Of a stretch of 64,000 nt of DNA, positions 61,343-64,000 are shown piece after piece. Every line of letters starts with the position of its first letter. Within the stretch, counting starts at the first letter, position 1. Below the pieces are notes generated by a model. The model had not been told where the DNA came from. It ran no database searches and was given only the letters and a program-made list of their open reading frames with translations. Made by a program: the position numbers and the translations under genes. The stretch comes from Xaviernesmea rhizosphaerae (GTDB taxonomy: Bacteria > Pseudomonadota > Alphaproteobacteria > Rhizobiales > Rhizobiaceae): NCBI RefSeq assembly GCF_001938945.1, contig NZ_MKIO01000026.1, forward strand, positions 1-64,000. The letters run 5' to 3'.

Positions 61343-61801
61343 GCCTTATTGGATGGCAGTTTAGAGGCTCTTGTGTTATCGACTATAGTGTGTATTTTGC
61401 GGTTAAGTTTGTCACCAACCGCTAGCCGCCCGCCCAACCTCATAGCCGCGATCAGGAACAACACGACACTGTCAGCGGCGCAGGCAGGCCCGTCCGCCTT
61501 TTGCCGTCGCAGCTCTGCCGGGTCGATCAGGCGCTCACTCCTCCAATTCATGCCAGGGTTGTCGTCCTTGACCCAATAGGAAGTGCGCCCTGTCGCCGTT
61601 GTGGGCCATGTGTTCTGGGCGGATTGTAGACAGTGGCCATATTCATCGATCGGCAATCGCCATTCCAGCCAAATCTGGACTTGCTGGTGCAACGCAAGCG
61701 CTAACCTGTTCGAATGACTGGATTTCTTTTGCCTCTCGCGGCGGTCAGATGACTTGAAGAAATCGCGCCATTGCGCAGCTTTTCGAACCGCAGGGGACAA
61801 T
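61343..61801. other. No confident gene between two HTH genes
   Basis: A 184-codon minus frame (61854-61300) crosses this region, but it overlaps both HTH genes antisense, lacks a ribosome-binding site and shows no family similarity. Part of it (MNWRSERLIDPAELRRQ) is mildly protein-like. Promoters of both HTH genes must lie here. Confidence 0.35.
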
Positions 61802-62239
61802 ATGGACAGCAAGAGAAATCGAGCGACATCGAGGGGCACTGGTCTCGTTGACATTCATGTGGGCGAACGCATTCGCATACGGCGTCTTGCGTTGCGCGTC
61901 AGCCAGGGCGATCTGGGCGCCGAAGTGGGCGTCACGTTCCAGCAGATTCAGAAATACGAACTTGGCACCAACCGGGTGAGCGCGAGCCGCCTTCAGAAAC
62001 TGGCTGAGGTGCTTGGTGTTTCCGTCTCCTACTTCTTCGAGGATTTACCTGGGCAGGGGGAACAGGCGGCTGAAAATTGGAAGGCGGAGGAGAGGCATCG
62101 GATACTGCCAACCCTCGAGGGTATCCGTTTCAACCAAGCCTTCCTGCAGATTCAAAGCACCGAGGTTCGGCGCAGGATTATGGCGCTTATGAAGGCCCTT
62201 GCCACCGAAGATGAGCAGGATGATCGGCCTCTCCAGTGA
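61802..62239 (+). CDS. Xre-family transcriptional regulator with C-terminal extension
   Basis: A 145-residue protein starting MDSKRNRATSRGTGLVDIHV after CAGGGGACAAT. HTH: GERIRIRRLALRVSQGDLGA, EVGVTFQQIQKYELGTNRVS, ASRLQKLAEVLGVSVSYFF. This matches the alphaproteobacterial phyR/PraR-like Xre group in size. In R. leguminosarum PraR controls quorum-sensing genes; whether this gene does so here is unknown. Confidence 0.82.
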   Translation: MDSKRNRATSRGTGLVDIHVGERIRIRRLALRVSQGDLGAEVGVTFQQIQKYELGTNRVSASRLQKLAEVLGVSVSYFFEDLPGQGEQAAENWKAEERHRILPTLEGIRFNQAFLQIQSTEVRRRIMALMKALATEDEQDDRPLQ

Positions 62240-62242
62240 GCG

Positions 62243-62401
62243 TTACATAGGGCCAAGAACATCATTCGCGCGCGGCATGGCGGTAGCGCCAATCGCGCTG
62301 ATATCTTCCATGACCAGTGGCTTCTTCACCTTGTCCCCATGTCGCTCGATGAAGCTGGTACAGAACGCGCATGGGGACATGCGAAGCTTCTGCATGGGCA
62401 T
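62243..62401 (-). CDS. Possible 52-residue protein
   Basis: MPMQKLRMSPCAFCTSFIER then HGDKVKKPLVMEDISAIGAT. The codon pattern looks coding and there is a CxxC, but there is no ribosome-binding site or known family. It may be a remnant. Confidence 0.25.
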   Translation of the reverse strand: MPMQKLRMSPCAFCTSFIERHGDKVKKPLVMEDISAIGATAMPRANDVLGPM

Positions 62402-62728
62402 CGGGATGACTTAACCGCGAACTCTCTATCAAGCGCATCGATCGACGCTTCAAAATGTCAGGTCTGTCGTCATCGTTTCCATTTCTAGGGAGAAAGGCAT
62501 GCCTGCAGCGACCGTAACATCGAAGGGCAGATGAGTGTCCCGCAACAGATTCTGTCACGACATAAGCCTCACCAGAGGGATCAGGTTGGGTTCACCCGCA
62601 TGGACGAAGGCCTTACGCCTTCGTGCTTGCCGTGGGCTCGATCAAGACCTCGAAAGGCACCAATCCACCCTGATCGACCTGTCGGCCTCAAGAGTATGCA
62701 GGACGCGATTGCCGCGTGAAAACAGCAA

Positions 62729-62803
62729 ATAATCGGCATCGATACCATCATTCTGGTTCGCTATCTGGCCGGCGACGCTGGAATGGATCTCCTTGGCATT
62801 TAG
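62729..62803 (+). pseudogene. VapC (PIN) N-terminal remnant
   Basis: The plus frame reads IIGIDTIILVRYLAGDAG, the N terminus of many VapC toxins (consensus MIGIDTNVLVRYL), then stops at TAG 62801-62803. Start codon and the rest of the PIN domain are missing. Confidence 0.4.
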
Positions 62804-62825
62804 AGGACAGACTCGTGACGACCTG

Positions 62826-62993
62826 TCAGCTGCTCTTATCGCGTTCGACCTCCCTGCGGGCCAGCTCGTTCTCGACCGCCTCGCGGATGAAGGCTGCGAT
62901 CCGATAGTTGCCGACCAGCGCGACAATCCGCTCCTTCGTTTCCTGCGAAAGGCGGATTTTTGTTTCTTTGACATTGAGCGGTGGTCGTCCCAT
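62826..62993 (-). CDS. Small ribbon-helix-helix (CopG-like) protein
   Basis: A 55-residue protein, MGRPPLNVKETKIRLSQETK, ERIVALVGNYRIAAFIREAV, ENELARREVERDKSS. A beta strand (TKIRLS) followed by two helices is the ribbon-helix-helix fold of plasmid antitoxins and copy-number regulators. No toxin ORF follows it downstream. The start sits about six bases from a promoter-like -10, so the mRNA may be leaderless. Confidence 0.7.
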   Translation of the reverse strand: MGRPPLNVKETKIRLSQETKERIVALVGNYRIAAFIREAVENELARREVERDKSS

Positions 62994-62999
62994 GAGCTG

Positions 63000-63028
63000 G
63001 GATTAATCGGCCCTGTTTACTTTGTCAA
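63000..63028 (-). promoter_or_regulatory. Promoter of the ribbon-helix-helix gene
   Basis: On the minus strand TTGACA (63028-63023) and TAATCC (63005-63000) are separated by exactly 17 bases. The ATG begins six bases after the -10 element, too close for a ribosome-binding site, implying leaderless transcription. Confidence 0.5.
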
Positions 63029-63172
63029 AAAAGAAAAGGCTTTCCTTTAACCGTCCCCGATTATTGACCGAATAAGCGGGGACGGTTACTTCTATATCTG
63101 CAAGACGGCTGGGCAGCGTCCTCGAACACGCCACCCAGCCTGACCACAACCCAGCTTCAGGGAGCTCGGATC

Positions 63173-63811
63173 ATGGCTGATTCCGACAGTAGCAGAACTT
63201 TGCCTTCCGTCACCCGCAGGACGCTGCTGCAAATGGCGACGACCACACTTGCGGCCCGTGTAACCGCAATGCAACCGGCCCGAGACAGGGAGGATGCTTC
63301 AGCCTGCAAACAGGATCCCGCGTTGGTCCTCTGGCGCGACTGGCAGGCAGCCAACCGTAAGGCCCGCGCGCTCGGGCGGTGGCAGGCGCGGCTTGAAAGC
63401 CGGCTTGTCGATGCCGTCGGCTTTCCGCAGATCGAGTTGAGCCTTGGCGGACGCACCAAGCCGATGATCGTCTCCACAAAGACCGAGATCGAACACTGGC
63501 TTGGGGGCGAACCGGAAAGCGCGATCAGGCGTCAAAGGGCCATATCTGAACTCGCGGCCCGCCAGAAGGCCTGGACGGAAATGGATCAGCGCCTCGAATA
63601 TAGCCGCGCCCAGAATGCCGAAAGAGAAGCGCTGGAGGACGAAGAGGATCTGCTCGAGACCTTCTGGATGACCCGGGCCCGGACATGTGCGGGAGCAGCG
63701 GGAAAGCTGCATGCGATGTTGACGACCGGGGAACCGCGCGAAGGGAGCGAGGAATTTCCCTGGCCTCAAATCCGCATAGTCCTTGAGGATCTCTTACACA
63801 TCGCGGATTGA
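63173..63811 (+). CDS. Conserved rhizobial hypothetical protein with Tat-like N terminus
   Basis: A 212-residue protein. Residues 12-30 (SVTRRTLLQMATTTLAARVT) look like a twin-arginine signal, though the hydrophobic core is weak. The mature part is helical and rich in Arg, Gln, Glu: WRDWQAANRKARALGRWQAR, KTEIEHWLGGEPESAIRRQR, AERAEREALEDEEDLLETFW-like. Function unknown. No operon partner in view. Confidence 0.6.
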   Translation: MADSDSSRTLPSVTRRTLLQMATTTLAARVTAMQPARDREDASACKQDPALVLWRDWQAANRKARALGRWQARLESRLVDAVGFPQIELSLGGRTKPMIVSTKTEIEHWLGGEPESAIRRQRAISELAARQKAWTEMDQRLEYSRAQNAEREALEDEEDLLETFWMTRARTCAGAAGKLHAMLTTGEPREGSEEFPWPQIRIVLEDLLHIAD

Positions 63812-63835
63812 GCGGCGCGAGATTATCAACCGTTA

Positions 63836-63860
63836 GCTCGGCCGTGAATCGCGGCCGAGC
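63836..63860 (+). terminator. Strong hairpin after the last gene
   Basis: GCTCGGCCG and CGGCCGAGC are perfect 9-base arms with a 7-base loop, 25 bases after the stop codon. Only a short T-stretch (GATTTGG) follows. Probable terminator. 63861-64000 shows no gene. Confidence 0.6.
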
Positions 63861-64000
63861 CGATTTGGCTTGCAGGACTGGGATAGCCGAACCGCCCTTG
63901 ATCAGAGCGGGACGCTTTCATCGCAGTCGCTGCGCTCGAAAAAGGCGCCTCGACGCCTCTGTTGGGCATCCAAAGTTGCTCTTGTCGCCACAGCGCCCGC

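Noticed and set aside
61300..61854. 184-codon minus frame between two HTH genes as a real gene
   Set aside because: It overlaps both HTH genes antisense, has no ribosome-binding site and no recognisable domain.
1..64000. CRISPR arrays, tRNA or rRNA genes
   Set aside because: No regularly spaced short repeats, tRNA-like cloverleaf ends or rRNA signature segments were seen when reading through; a dedicated search tool could still find weak cases.

Overview
The window looks like an accessory region (plasmid, megaplasmid or integrative element) of a Rhizobiales alphaproteobacterium. The basis is high GC, the rhizobial type of ParB / giant methylase-helicase / Toprim backbone, a VirB/VirD4 secretion system of Agrobacterium-Brucella order, a LuxR/LuxI pair of TraR/TraI character, and polyamine-type and ribose-type ABC operons. 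No replication initiator, relaxase, integrase, rRNA or tRNA gene was found, so it is one part of a larger element.

Layout. 1-4.5 kb is worn ground: a RidA-family gene with two nonsense codons, an apparently intact vapBC, one conserved unknown gene, a large nested inverted repeat, and three neighbouring genes broken by frameshifts. 4.5-15.7 kb is the backbone module on the minus strand (Toprim, DUF1419, small ORF, 1698-residue methylase-helicase, ParB). Two toxin-antitoxin cassettes sit between methylase and parB (a vapBC pair, and an Xre/RES pair whose toxin is frameshifted). 15.8-18.7 kb holds the debris of a second, inverted copy of this module: the last 40 codons of a methylase and the parB leader sequence, with a Fic-protein gene between them and an IS6-family element on one side. 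18.7-20.9 kb encodes a membrane GGDEF-EAL protein.

21.2-33.1 kb is a catabolic cluster: a SorC-type regulator faces an operon for a ribose-type ABC importer, a TPP-dependent E1 alpha/beta pair, an E2 whose acyltransferase domain is replaced by an alpha/beta-hydrolase (acetoin-dehydrogenase AcoC style), an AhpD-like CxxC protein, an FGGY sugar kinase and two short-chain dehydrogenases. No lipoamide dehydrogenase is present. The set suggests uptake and oxidation of a polyol or (deoxy)ketose followed by cleavage of an alpha-hydroxyketone to an acyl-CoA; the substrate is unknown.

33.4-52.6 kb is the transfer region: a Tn3-type remnant, luxR, a lux-box-like dyad, luxI, two small ORFs, a possible winged-helix regulator, then two divergent secretion operons. 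The minus operon encodes five exported or membrane proteins, including an SNase-like and a lysozyme-like protein. The plus operon is virB1-2-3-4-5-5'-(lipoprotein)-6-8-9-10-11-virD4, largely with overlapping genes, followed by a GntR-like gene.

52.6-60 kb holds an IS630 remnant and a minus-strand operon with GntR regulator, polyamine-type ABC transporter (ATPase, binding protein, two permeases), a small AtzG-like protein and an amidase. 60.2-64 kb carries an orphan methyltransferase, two HTH regulators, a possibly leaderless ribbon-helix-helix gene beside a VapC remnant, and a conserved protein with a twin-arginine-like N terminus.
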